Below, in pieces: positions 1 to 7,494 of a stretch of 8,652 nucleotides of DNA (position 1 is the first letter of the stretch; every line of letters begins with the position of its first letter). The stretch is from an uncultured Pseudomonas sp. (GTDB lineage: Bacteria > Pseudomonadota > Gammaproteobacteria > Pseudomonadales > Pseudomonadaceae): positions 1 to 8,652 of the forward strand of contig CAMPJN010000141.1 in NCBI GenBank assembly GCA_946886875.1, in the 5' to 3' direction. Position numbers and translations under genes: made by a program. The notes beneath the pieces are model-generated. The model ran no database searches, was not told where the DNA came from, and was given only the letters and a program-made list of their open reading frames with translations.

Positions 1-287
1 GCGCCGCAGAAACGCGCCTGGGCGAACGGCAGGTCGGCGGAGATGCACAGCACCTTGGTGTTCTCCAGCGCGCTCGCTTCGCTGTTGAATTTGCGCACCG
101 AAGTGGCGCAAGTCGGGGTGTCGACACTCGGGAAGATATTCAACACCTTACGCGCGCCCGCCAGGCTGCTCAGGCTGACGTCGGCCAGGCCGGCACCGAC
201 CAGGGTAAATGCTGGCGCTTGTTGGCCGGCTTGCGGCAGTTGGCCGGCGACTTCGACTGGGGAACCTTTCAGGGTGACTTGTGCCAT
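1..287 (-). CDS. tpx: Thiol peroxidase Tpx, N-terminal part (cut by left edge)
   Basis: Tpx is an atypical 2-Cys peroxiredoxin that reduces hydrogen and alkyl hydroperoxides with electrons from thioredoxin; in Gram-negatives it is cytoplasmic or periplasmic. The 95 complete codons begin [16 protein letters not shown], the family's typical N-terminus. The peroxidatic cysteine is C60 in the motif [15 protein letters not shown] (residues 54-68), and the resolving cysteine is C94 in ARFCG at the window edge. The 34-residue spacing equals that of C61/C95 in E. coli Tpx. C81 is a third cysteine in a non-catalytic position. The ATG start has a good Shine-Dalgarno (AAAGGA, about 8 bases upstream). 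No signal peptide is visible. The C-terminal half lies outside the window. It follows the symporter gene on the same strand, but a strong hairpin at 332-363 lies between them, so it probably has its own promoter; I could not pick a convincing one. Confidence 0.96.
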   Translation of the reverse strand, partial: MAQVTLKGSPVEVAGQLPQAGQQAPAFTLVGAGLADVSLSSLAGARKVLNIFPSVDTPTCATSVRKFNSEASALENTKVLCISADLPFAQARFCG

Positions 288-331
288 GTGCTTTGATCCT
301 TTCTGCGAAATTGAATGCGGTGACAAGTAAG

Positions 332-363
332 GGCGCAGACTCGCCATTTGGCAAGCCTGCGCC
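332..363 (-). terminator. Hairpin after the symporter gene, probable terminator
   Basis: Read on the minus strand, the arms GGCGCAGGCTTGCC and GGCGAGTCTGCGCC pair as a continuous 14-bp stem (two G-U wobbles) closed by an AAAT loop. The stem begins 10 bases after the symporter stop codon. The following bases, CTTACTTGTC, are only moderately U-rich, so the hairpin is certain but its efficiency as a Rho-independent terminator is not. It ends 44 bases before the tpx start and could also lie in the tpx 5' leader or protect an mRNA 3' end. Confidence 0.5.
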
Positions 364-372
364 GCACGCATC

Positions 373-1761
373 TTACCTGACTTGTGGGTCAGGCCGCATG
401 GCGCTTCCGTACGACAGGTCGTTCTTCGCGAAATGATCCTTGGTCAGCTTGACCACGACAGGGCTGAGCAACAGCAGCGAAACCAGGTTGGGAATGGCCA
501 TCAAACCGTTAAGTGTATCGGCCACCAGCCAGGCGAAATCCAGTTGGGCAACGGCGCCGAACGGCACGGCCACGACCCAGAGAATGCGGAACGGCAGTAT
601 GGCTTTGGTGCCGACCATGAATTCCCAGCACTTCTCACCGAAGTAGCTCCAGCCGAGGATGGTGGTGAAGGCGAATACCACCAGGGCGATGGTCAGGATA
701 TAGCCACCCACGCCTGGCATCGCCGCTTCGAACGCCGCCGCCGACAATGCCGCACCGCTGAGGCCGCCGGTCCAGACGCCGGAAGTGATGATCGCCAGGC
801 CGGTCAGGCTGCAGATGATGATGGTGTCGATAAAGGTACCGAGCATACCGATCATCCCCGAACGCACCGAACTGGTGGTGGTGCCCGCCGCTTGGGCGAT
901 ACCGGCAGTACCCAGGCCAGCTTCGTTGGAGAAGATACCGCGCGCCACACCGAAGCGGATCGCCGCCATCACTGCTGCGCCAGCGAAACCGCCGGTAGCG
1001 GCAATCGGGGTGAAGGCGTAGGTGAAGATCATTTCGAAGGCGGCTGGGATCTGCGCCGCATTGACCACCAGCACTACGATGGACGCGATGATGTAAGCCA
1101 CGCACATAAAGGGCACCAGGGTCGCGGCAACTTTACCGATACGCTTGATGCCGCCGAGAATCACCAGGCCGACAAAGACCATGGTGACCAGGCCGGTCAC
1201 CCACAGCGGCACGTTGAAGGTGGTTTCGAGCGCCGCGGCCATGCTGTTGACCTGGACCATGTTGCCGATACCGAAACCGGCCAGACCGCCGAAGATGGCA
1301 AAGGCGGTGCCGAGCCACAGCCATTTCTTGCCCAGGCCGTTTTTGATCGCATACATCGGCCCGCCGACATGGTCGCCGTTGTCGTCCTTCTCGCGGTAAT
1401 GCACCGCCAGCACCACCTCGCAGTACTTGGTGGCCATACCCACCAACGCGGTGCACCACATCCAGAACAGCGCACCAGGGCCGCCGAGGAAAATCGCCGT
1501 GGCTACACCGGCGATATTGCCGGTACCCACAGTGGCCGCCAGGCAGGTCATCAGCGCCTGGAACGGGCTGATTTCACCGCTTTCGGCATCACCCTTCTTG
1601 CGCCCCTGCCACATCAGGCTAAAACCCGCGCCTATCTTGGAGAGCGGCATGAACTTCAAACGCAACATCAAAAACAGACCGGTACCGAGGATCAGCACCA
1701 ACATGGGCGGTCCCCAGACGAGGCCGTTGAGACTGTTGACTAGGTTATTCAGGGTTTCCAT
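373..1761 (-). CDS. Sodium:alanine/glycine symporter, AGCS family
   Basis: This is a complete 462-residue inner-membrane transporter of the alanine or glycine:cation symporter family (called AgcS, AlsT, DagA or YaaJ in various genomes), which imports alanine and/or glycine with Na+. Family hallmarks visible are [15 protein letters not shown] (76-90), the AGCS signature [20 protein letters not shown] (93-112), GGPMYAI (133-139), [13 protein letters not shown] (274-286) and [13 protein letters not shown] (366-378). About ten hydrophobic segments span the protein, the first at about 19-34. Length and both ends are normal for the family. The ATG start is preceded by AAAGGA with about 6 bases spacing. 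It is transcribed alone or with little from upstream: a 331-base gap separates it from tamB and a strong hairpin follows it. Whether it prefers L-alanine, D-alanine or glycine cannot be told from the sequence. Confidence 0.96.
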   Translation of the reverse strand: METLNNLVNSLNGLVWGPPMLVLILGTGLFLMLRLKFMPLSKIGAGFSLMWQGRKKGDAESGEISPFQALMTCLAATVGTGNIAGVATAIFLGGPGALFWMWCTALVGMATKYCEVVLAVHYREKDDNGDHVGGPMYAIKNGLGKKWLWLGTAFAIFGGLAGFGIGNMVQVNSMAAALETTFNVPLWVTGLVTMVFVGLVILGGIKRIGKVAATLVPFMCVAYIIASIVVLVVNAAQIPAAFEMIFTYAFTPIAATGGFAGAAVMAAIRFGVARGIFSNEAGLGTAGIAQAAGTTTSSVRSGMIGMLGTFIDTIIICSLTGLAIITSGVWTGGLSGAALSAAAFEAAMPGVGGYILTIALVVFAFTTILGWSYFGEKCWEFMVGTKAILPFRILWVVAVPFGAVAQLDFAWLVADTLNGLMAIPNLVSLLLLSPVVVKLTKDHFAKNDLSYGSAMRPDPQVR

Positions 1762-1805
1762 GTGAGTTCCTTTATTTTTGTAATGGACGCGAGGTTCATA
1801 CCCAT
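1749..1805 (-). CDS. Possible 18-residue leader peptide overlapping the symporter start
   Basis: A short frame encodes [18 protein letters not shown] and ends in TGA 11 bases inside the symporter gene, in another frame. Its ATG (1803-1805) is preceded by GGAG (1812-1815) at 6 bases spacing, a good ribosome site. The symporter's own Shine-Dalgarno lies inside this frame. The same frame is open further upstream to an ATG at 1854-1856, but that start has no convincing ribosome site. I see no run of alanine or glycine codons of the kind used in classical attenuation. Such a frame could couple symporter translation to its own, or be chance. Confidence 0.22.
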   Translation of the reverse strand: MGMNLASITKIKELTWKP

Positions 1806-1856
1806 CGCTTGCTCCGACCGCCGGGTAGGCGAACTGTTTAACCTTTGCATCGGCAT

Positions 1857-1892
1857 GCTCGGGTCGTGCAGTGGGTCGAGCAAAACCCGAGC
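1857..1892 (-). promoter_or_regulatory. Leader hairpin upstream of the symporter gene
   Basis: On the minus strand GCTCGGGT (1892-1885) and ACCCGAGC (1864-1857) form a perfect 8-bp stem with a 20-base loop. The loop holds a second ACCC (1876-1873) that could pair with the same GGGT in a smaller alternative hairpin. It lies between the candidate -10 box and the symporter start, so would be in the mRNA leader. No U-tract follows, so it is not an ordinary terminator. The core motifs of the glycine riboswitch, known upstream of some AGCS genes, are not recognisable here. Confidence 0.35.
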
Positions 1893-1927
1893 GTCACAGA
1901 AGGACTGCCCAGGCACCAGGGGGCGTC

Positions 1928-1933
1928 AGTATA
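1928..1933 (-). promoter_or_regulatory. Candidate -10 box for the symporter gene
   Basis: TATACT on the minus strand matches five of six positions of the sigma-70 -10 consensus. It predicts a transcript starting near 1921 with a leader of about 160 bases. No good -35 sequence stands at 16-18 bases upstream (best TCAATT or CAATTT), so activation or another promoter is possible. The AT-rich block at 1961-2040 lies immediately upstream. Confidence 0.35.
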
Positions 1934-1960
1934 TGAAGAGTTTCACAGGGAAATTGACCG

Positions 1961-2040
1961 TTTAAGGCGCATAACTTAGGTGCATTTATTGAAAATACGG
2001 CTTAAAACCAATTGAAATTTATTGCGTATTAAAGAAATGC
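1961..2040. promoter_or_regulatory. AT-rich intergenic block upstream of the symporter promoter
   Basis: This 80-base stretch has about 30% G+C by hand count (24 of 80), in sharp contrast with the GC-rich genes on both sides. It contains CAATTG and is flanked by an inverted pair GCATTT (1982-1987) / AAATGC (2035-2040). Its position just upstream of the candidate -10 box fits an upstream promoter element or a binding site for regulators or nucleoid proteins of the H-NS/MvaT type; that role is inference. No gene is visible in it. Confidence 0.4.
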
Positions 2041-2044
2041 AGCA

Positions 2045-2091
2045 CATTCGCCAGGTAGGTGATGTGCGAGCGCCTGCTGGTAGTTCGAATG
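2045..2091 (-). terminator. Weak candidate terminator or 3' hairpin after tamB
   Basis: Directly after the tamB stop codon the minus strand has CATTCG (2091-2086) and CGAATG (2050-2045) as outer arms and CCAG (2080-2077) and CTGG (2054-2051) as inner arms, with a 5-base bulge on one side and a large loop of about 22 bases. A few bases later comes GCATTTCTTT. The loop is long and the U-tract distant, so this is a weak candidate. Confidence 0.25.
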
Positions 2092-2092
2092 C

Positions 2093-5000
2093 TTAGAAAT
2101 CGCGGCGGTAAAACAGGTCAAGGGAGCTGGCCAAACCGCTGGCAGCCTCGAGATAGAGGCGTTTGGTCAGCTCATAGCGCAAGGCGATGGTGCTCGCCGG
2201 CTCGAACACCCCGACGCCATAACGCAGGCTCAGCCGTTCGGACAACTCGCCGCTGGCCACCACGCTGGTGGTCACGCCGCTACCTTCGGTGTCCAACTGA
2301 AAGTTCTCGATGCCCAAGGCACCGGCAACCGTATTGGTCAGAGGCTTGCTACCGGCCAGGCCCATGGCCAAGGCTGCTTGCGCCAATAGATTGCTGTCGC
2401 CAGCGCTTTGCCCCAGGGGGCGACCGAGCACCAGGTAGGACAATGCCTGTTCCTGGCTCATCGCCGGTTCGGAAAATATCTCGGTTTTCGGTTGTTCGGC
2501 ATTGCCGGTCAGGCGCAGGCCAACGGTCACGTCATCGATTTGGCGAATCGCCTCGATATCGAGAAAGGGTTGATCGACCGGGCCGGCGAACAGCAAACGC
2601 GCGCGGCGAAAGCGCAAGCGCTGACCGTAGGCGCGGTAGCGACCGTTTTCCAGGCGCAGTACGCCGCGGGCGTCGAGATTGTCGCCGAGATGAATGCGCC
2701 CGGCGAGATCAGCAGTCAGGCCAAAACCGCTGAAGCTCAAGCGGTCCTCGCCGACGATCACCTCGATATCCATGGCGATGGCCAATGCCTGTCGCTGGGC
2801 CTCGGTCTGCCCGACAATTTGTGCGTCCGGGGAAACCTTGACCGTGGACGGCGGCAGCTCGCGAACAACGATACTGCCGCGCGGAACCGCCAACTGGCCA
2901 CTTACCGCCAATTTCTGCTCGGCAAGCGTTATGCGTAGATCCGGTGCTACTTCGATATCGGCGTAGGGCTCGATAGTAACCGGCAAGCGGCTACCGGTAA
3001 CACGCACCTCGCCGCTCAGAGCATCGCCCCAGGCCAGGCTGCCAACGAGCTGGCCCTGGCCGCTTTCGCCGCTGCGCCAACTGCCGTCGAGTTGCAGGCT
3101 TTCGCCGGCGATCCGCGCTTGCAGTTCGAGGTCGTCGATGGGCATTGGCAATTCCCCGCCGGCTATCTCGCCGTCGCGCAAGCGCACCTGGCCGTCAATC
3201 CGCGGTGCGGTCAGGGTGCCGCTAAGGCTGCCGTCGCCATCCAGTTGTCCGGCCAGGCGCTCGACCATCGGCAGAATCGGTCGCGCCAGGGCCAGTTGCA
3301 GCCCCTGCAAGCGAAAGGTACCGGACAGCGGTTTATCCGCCGGACGCGGATCGAGCTGCGCGCGTAACGCCAGACTGCCGATTCTCGGTCCGCTCAGGTC
3401 GAGGGTGGCGTCGATGGCTTGCGGTTGCAGTTGCGCCTTCAGGCTCAACTCGTCATAGACGAAATCCAGCCACTGCTGCTGTTCGCGGATGCGCCAGGTG
3501 CCGCTGCCGGCATCCACCCGTATTTCGCCAGTTGGCCCGGCGGCGGCCAGGTCGAGTTGCAATTCGCCGTCCAACTGGCCTTGCCAGGCAAAATCTTCGG
3601 GAAACCAGGGGCTGAGGCTGTCGAGCGGGAAATTCGCCAGCCGATAGCGCAATTGCGGCTCGGGCAGTAGGCGTTGGTCTTCGGCGCACAAACTGGCCGC
3701 ACCGGAGCGCCAACAGTGCGCGCCCAGCTCAAGCCGGCCGTCGGCCTGGCGCAGCAGCGACGCCGGCTGCTGCAACCGCCAGGTCTGCTCAGCCAGTTGC
3801 AGTTGGGCGTTGCTCAGGCGCCCGCGCCAGACCTTGTCTTTCAATTGGCCAGCGGCGGCCAAGCTGGCATCCAACTCGGGGCCTTCGAGGCTCAGGCGCA
3901 GTTGCTGTTGTTGCATATCGCCCTGCCCGCTCAGGCTTAATTGGCCCAAGCCGGTGTCGCCGATGCTGAGCCCTTGGGCCATCGCCTCGATCTGCCCGCG
4001 TTGCACATCGTTGAGGCTAGCATCCAGCTGCAGGCGTTGCATGCGCGTATCGGCGAAGGCCAGCCCCTGGCCTTGCAGCGTCAACTGCCCCGCTGGGGCC
4101 TGTAGCGTGCCGCGCAGTTCGAGCTCTCCTTTCACGCGGCCTTCCAGCCCCGGCCACAACTGCCCCAGCGCAGGCATATCCATCCGTAATTGACCGCTCA
4201 GGCTCTCTACGCTGGCAAGCTCGCCAGCAATACGGTTATCGCCCATGCGCAGCTGCAGATCGTCCAGCGTCCATTGCGCGCCAGCGCCTTGTATCTGGGC
4301 CTGCAGCAGCGCCGGGTGACCGCGCAGGTCGCCGCCGATATCCACAGTGGCGCTCAGCGATAGCCGGCCGTTATCCAGTTGCCCCTGGCTGCTGATTGGC
4401 CCTGCGAGCGTGCCGGGTAATTCCGCCAGCCAATACGCGGGGTCGAACTCATTCAGTTCGAGCTGAGCGTCCCAGCGGATGGCGTCGGCGAAGCCCAGGG
4501 TCAACTGCCCTTCGATCCGGCCTGGCCCGGCGTGCAGCTTGAATTCAGGCAGATATAGCTGTTTCAGGTCGCCGCTCAGCGGGCTGCTGAGGCTGAAGGC
4601 GCCAGCCGGGCCATTCAGCTCGGCGATGACATTGCCCAGGTAGTTGCCATCGGCGTAGCTTAGGTCGGCGGTCAAGCTGCGCAGCTGCACCGGGGGCTGC
4701 TGTTCGAGCGGATACAAGCGTTGCCAGGGAAAATCCTGCCAGCGCAGATGACTGTCCGCGCTGAAGCCTTCGCGCCAATCCAGCACCCCGCTGAGCTGCA
4801 CATACTGTTGTTCGTCCGCGCTCAGCTTCAGCGCGTCGACGCGGGCACCTTCGGCATCCACCACGCCATTCAAGGACAGCGCTACGGCACCGCCGTCAGC
4901 GGGCAACTCGGCATTACCGCTGAGCTGGTAACCGCTGGCCAGATCGCCCTGGGCATCGAGGATCAGGTCGTTCAGGCGTAGGGTATCGGGCAGCTCGGCG

Positions 5001-5758
5001 CTGGCTTTGAATTCGTCCAGCCGCAGTTGGGCGCGGGCGGGAAGGTTTTCCAGTAAAGGCTGCACCTCGGCGACCAGCTGCCCTTGCAGGTAGCCGCTGC
5101 TCTCCGCGTTCAACAGCACGCTTTGCCTGACGTTGCCATCGATCTGCAGCGCAACCTGCCAGGGCTGCCCTTGCGGTGCCGGCAATTGCAGCGTGCCGGC
5201 GAGGTTCAGCGGCCAATTGCCCTGGGCTTGCAGGCTGCCGTGCAGACTGATGCTGAGCTCCTCACGCTGTGCATGCAGGTTGTCGATCTGTACGCCGTCG
5301 GCCGTCCAGCGGGCGTCCAGTTGCAGGTTCTGCAGTTGCTCGGCGCCATCGATATGCAGGCTGCCGATATGCACCTGGGTCAATTGCAAGGCCAACGGCA
5401 GGCTGATATCCGGTAGCGGCGGCTGACTGTCGCTAGTCGGCGCGCTCGGCGCCAGGCCTACGGCGATGCGTTCGGCATGCAGGCGTTCGACGCATAGCGT
5501 CAGGCGCAATAGGCATGATGGCGACCAGTCGAATACGAGTTCATCGACGCTCACCTGGCTGTCGCCCTGCCAACGCAACTGTTCCGCGCGCCATCGCCCA
5601 CCAAGGCGACCGCTGAAATTGTCCACCTGCACCCCCGGCACCTGGGTCAATAACCAGCGGCTGCCGCTTTCGCTACCGAGCAGCAACGCTACGCCGACCA
5701 CTAACACCAGAATCAGAGCCAATAGACTGACTAAGGAAACTTTCAGCGCCCGCTTCAC
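2093..5758 (-). CDS. tamB: TamB, inner-membrane and periplasmic subunit of the translocation and assembly module
   Basis: TamB works with TamA in assembling certain outer-membrane proteins such as autotransporters, and the TamB/AsmA-like family is implicated in carrying phospholipids to the outer membrane. The protein has 1221 residues, near the E. coli length. A single N-terminal membrane anchor (about 8-28) is followed by a long periplasmic region rich in alternating L/Q/D/G strands, as expected of the family's beta-taco groove. The conserved TamB C-terminal domain (DUF490) covers roughly 880-1221, with VPRGSIVVRELPPSTV (938-953), the ENGRY-to-LLFAGPVDQPFLDI stretch (about 1038-1068), EQALSYLVLG (1103-1112) and the end LDLFYRRDF. 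It has only four cysteines, in two close pairs (C82/C89, C682/C691). The start is GTG and shares four bases (GTGA) with the tamA stop, which implies translational coupling; little Shine-Dalgarno is seen. Confidence 0.97.
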   Translation of the reverse strand: MKRALKVSLVSLLALILVLVVGVALLLGSESGSRWLLTQVPGVQVDNFSGRLGGRWRAEQLRWQGDSQVSVDELVFDWSPSCLLRLTLCVERLHAERIAVGLAPSAPTSDSQPPLPDISLPLALQLTQVHIGSLHIDGAEQLQNLQLDARWTADGVQIDNLHAQREELSISLHGSLQAQGNWPLNLAGTLQLPAPQGQPWQVALQIDGNVRQSVLLNAESSGYLQGQLVAEVQPLLENLPARAQLRLDEFKASAELPDTLRLNDLILDAQGDLASGYQLSGNAELPADGGAVALSLNGVVDAEGARVDALKLSADEQQYVQLSGVLDWREGFSADSHLRWQDFPWQRLYPLEQQPPVQLRSLTADLSYADGNYLGNVIAELNGPAGAFSLSSPLSGDLKQLYLPEFKLHAGPGRIEGQLTLGFADAIRWDAQLELNEFDPAYWLAELPGTLAGPISSQGQLDNGRLSLSATVDIGGDLRGHPALLQAQIQGAGAQWTLDDLQLRMGDNRIAGELASVESLSGQLRMDMPALGQLWPGLEGRVKGELELRGTLQAPAGQLTLQGQGLAFADTRMQRLQLDASLNDVQRGQIEAMAQGLSIGDTGLGQLSLSGQGDMQQQQLRLSLEGPELDASLAAAGQLKDKVWRGRLSNAQLQLAEQTWRLQQPASLLRQADGRLELGAHCWRSGAASLCAEDQRLLPEPQLRYRLANFPLDSLSPWFPEDFAWQGQLDGELQLDLAAAGPTGEIRVDAGSGTWRIREQQQWLDFVYDELSLKAQLQPQAIDATLDLSGPRIGSLALRAQLDPRPADKPLSGTFRLQGLQLALARPILPMVERLAGQLDGDGSLSGTLTAPRIDGQVRLRDGEIAGGELPMPIDDLELQARIAGESLQLDGSWRSGESGQGQLVGSLAWGDALSGEVRVTGSRLPVTIEPYADIEVAPDLRITLAEQKLAVSGQLAVPRGSIVVRELPPSTVKVSPDAQIVGQTEAQRQALAIAMDIEVIVGEDRLSFSGFGLTADLAGRIHLGDNLDARGVLRLENGRYRAYGQRLRFRRARLLFAGPVDQPFLDIEAIRQIDDVTVGLRLTGNAEQPKTEIFSEPAMSQEQALSYLVLGRPLGQSAGDSNLLAQAALAMGLAGSKPLTNTVAGALGIENFQLDTEGSGVTTSVVASGELSERLSLRYGVGVFEPASTIALRYELTKRLYLEAASGLASSLDLFYRRDF

Positions 5759-7479
5759 AACTCAGGGCCCATGGAAAAATGCACCCGCACCCCGCCCTCG
5801 CCGTCCAGCGGGTGAGCCAAGTCCAGGCGCAGCGGGCCGACCGGCGAAACCCAGCGCACGCCAAAGCCCACGGCGCTTTTAACCGAAGGCGCACTGAGCG
5901 AATTGAAGGCGTTGCCATGATCGTAGAAGCTCGCCAAGCGCCAGCGCTCGGCAAAGCTGTATTGATACTCCACGCTGGCCGCAACCAGATAACGGCCGCC
6001 GATCTTGTCGCCTTGGCTATTTTCCGGTGACAGGCTCTGGTAGTCGTAACCGCGTACGCTTTGATCGCCGCCGGCGAAGAAACGCAATGATGGCGGCACG
6101 GCGTTGAAACCATTGGATTCGGTGCCGCCGACCTGCACTCGGCCGAGAAAGCGGTGTCTGCGGCCAAGGGTCGTCAGGCCTTTGAGCGATACCTCGCCGT
6201 GTACGACGTCAGCATCGGACAACAAGCCCTCCTTGGCCACCGCCAGATCGAACTGCAGGCGATAACCATGGTTCGGGTTGATCGGGTTGTCGCTGCGCAG
6301 ATAGGAGTAGCTGAACCCTGGCATCAACAAGGTGCTGAGGCCGGCATCGTCGCCCAACTGGTATTCCTCGTGCTGCCATTTCAGCGAAAGCACCCGCAAC
6401 CAGCCGTTGTCCAGCTGGCTATGCCATTCCGGCCCAACTTTTAACAGCTTGCTGCGGCTGTCGGTATCGGCGATATCTTCGGCTTGGTAACCACCAACGA
6501 AGCGCAGCTTGTCAGTCAAGGGTGGATCGCCGGGGATGTCGTACCACAGCCCGACATTTTGCTGCGGCGCGGAAAGCTCCATTTCAGCCCCATAGCTGTG
6601 GCCTTGTGGGTTGGCCCAATGACGGGTCCAGCTAGCCTTGCTGCGCGGCCCGACATCGGTGGCGAAGCCCAGACCAAAGGCCATGCTGCGGGGTTTGCGC
6701 ATCTGCAATTGAACGTTGACGGGAATCCGCGCTTCCTGCGCCGCGCCGGGGTCGACATCGACCCGTACCGATTCGAAATAGCCGCTGGAACGCAGGGCCT
6801 GATGCAGCTCGGCGATAAGTTCGGAGTCGTATGCGGCGCCCTGCTCGAAGGGCACCATCCGTTGCAGCAAGGCACCTTCGAATGGCGTATCGCCGCTGAA
6901 GCTCACCTCACCCATGTGATGACGCGGGCCGCTGACATAAACCAACTCGACATCGGCAACTCCACCCTGGGGGTCGATGCGCAGCGACTGCTGACTGAAG
7001 TGCCCCGAGAAGAAGCCGTAGCGCGAGGCCTGGTTCTGGATATGCCGCTTGGCGGCTTCATAGCGGCCATGATTAAGCGCATCACCGGGCTGCATGCGCG
7101 CCGCCTTGGGTAGGCGGAATGCCGATAACTGCTGCGCCGGACCCTCGATGCGCACCTCGACTTCGCGCAGGCGCACCGGCTCGCCGGGTGCGATATCGAG
7201 GATCAGAGTTGGTGGGGAGGTAGTGACTTCACTGCTGATCTGCGGCTGGTAATAGCCCAAGGCCTGCAAGGCTGTGGTGGCCTGGGTTTCGGCGCTGCGA
7301 CGGAAACGCTGCAGGTCGTCGATATCCTTGTTTTCCAGGCTGCCGATATAGCCTTCGACGTTTTCCTTCAACGCCGCGTTGGCCGGCTGTACGCGCACCT
7401 GCAAGCGCGCCTCGGCAAAAACAGAGGCGCTAAATATTAAAAACGCGAGAGCCGCGCACAGTGGGCTAAGCACAGTCAT
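5755..7479 (-). CDS. tamA: TamA, outer-membrane Omp85-family subunit of the translocation and assembly module
   Basis: TamA is the outer-membrane partner of TamB and a BamA relative. The 574 residues match the E. coli length (577). A signal peptide spans 1-22, with likely cleavage after SVFA. Three POTRA domains follow, at about 25-99, 103-183 and 187-263; the third has the typical YDSELIAELHQAL...GYFESVRV pattern (217-240). A 16-strand beta-barrel occupies about 265-574. Hallmarks are the Omp85 loop-6 motif VRGY (475-478), GGRYLVAASVEY (494-505), WVSPVGPLRLDLAHPL (543-558) and a terminal strand ending FSMGPEL. The mature protein has no cysteine. The ATG at 7479 is the first possible one, since an in-frame TAG lies 12 bases upstream. 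No Shine-Dalgarno precedes it, and a -10-like box ends six bases before it. It is first in an operon with tamB. Confidence 0.97.
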   Translation of the reverse strand: MTVLSPLCAALAFLIFSASVFAEARLQVRVQPANAALKENVEGYIGSLENKDIDDLQRFRRSAETQATTALQALGYYQPQISSEVTTSPPTLILDIAPGEPVRLREVEVRIEGPAQQLSAFRLPKAARMQPGDALNHGRYEAAKRHIQNQASRYGFFSGHFSQQSLRIDPQGGVADVELVYVSGPRHHMGEVSFSGDTPFEGALLQRMVPFEQGAAYDSELIAELHQALRSSGYFESVRVDVDPGAAQEARIPVNVQLQMRKPRSMAFGLGFATDVGPRSKASWTRHWANPQGHSYGAEMELSAPQQNVGLWYDIPGDPPLTDKLRFVGGYQAEDIADTDSRSKLLKVGPEWHSQLDNGWLRVLSLKWQHEEYQLGDDAGLSTLLMPGFSYSYLRSDNPINPNHGYRLQFDLAVAKEGLLSDADVVHGEVSLKGLTTLGRRHRFLGRVQVGGTESNGFNAVPPSLRFFAGGDQSVRGYDYQSLSPENSQGDKIGGRYLVAASVEYQYSFAERWRLASFYDHGNAFNSLSAPSVKSAVGFGVRWVSPVGPLRLDLAHPLDGEGGVRVHFSMGPEL

Positions 7480-7485
7480 GCCCGG

Positions 7486-7494
7486 ATGCTAACA
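7486..7494 (-). promoter_or_regulatory. Candidate extended -10 box directly before tamA
   Basis: The minus strand reads TGTTAGCAT, which fits the extended -10 pattern TGnTAnnnT. If used, transcription would start at about 7479-7480, on the A of the tamA ATG, giving a leaderless or nearly leaderless mRNA. This would agree with the missing Shine-Dalgarno. No good -35 is seen at the usual distance. An inverted repeat, GCCCGG (7480-7485) / CCGGGC (7506-7511), brackets the box. Confidence 0.3.

Noticed and set aside
382..1743. A 453-codon open frame on the plus strand lying antisense to the whole symporter gene
   Set aside because: Its composition (very rich in H, R, D, G and Q, with no hydrophobic core pattern) is what the complement of a GC-rich membrane-protein gene gives. 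The symporter frame carries all family motifs and a good ribosome site.
1762..1930. Glycine riboswitch upstream of the AGCS gene
   Set aside because: I looked for it because such genes sometimes carry one, but the characteristic conserved core and tandem aptamer pattern were not recognisable.
1762..1965. A 67-codon plus-strand frame in the gap between the symporter and tamB
   Set aside because: It starts on the base next to the symporter ATG and runs through the leader hairpin, with no domain-like sequence; the minus-strand leader reading explains the region better.
1954..1982. TTGACC followed after 17 bases by TAGGTG, a promoter-like pair on the plus strand
   Set aside because: It points against tamB with no gene downstream on that strand, and the -10 half is poor; probably chance in AT-rich DNA. 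An antisense RNA cannot be excluded without transcript data.
2059..2938. Open frames of 224 and 176 codons on the plus strand opposite the 3' part of tamB
   Set aside because: They overlap each other and the conserved TamB C-terminal domain, show no recognisable domain, and are expected shadows of GC-rich coding DNA.
6484..7113. A 209-codon plus-strand frame opposite tamA
   Set aside because: It is antisense to the POTRA and early barrel region, whose minus-strand reading is clearly TamA; no domain or ribosome site supports it.
7456..7458. Cysteine at TamA residue 8 as a possible lipoprotein site
   Set aside because: It lies inside the hydrophobic signal peptide with too short an n-region, and a normal signal-peptidase I site (SVFA, residue 22) follows. 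TamA is a beta-barrel protein, not a lipoprotein.
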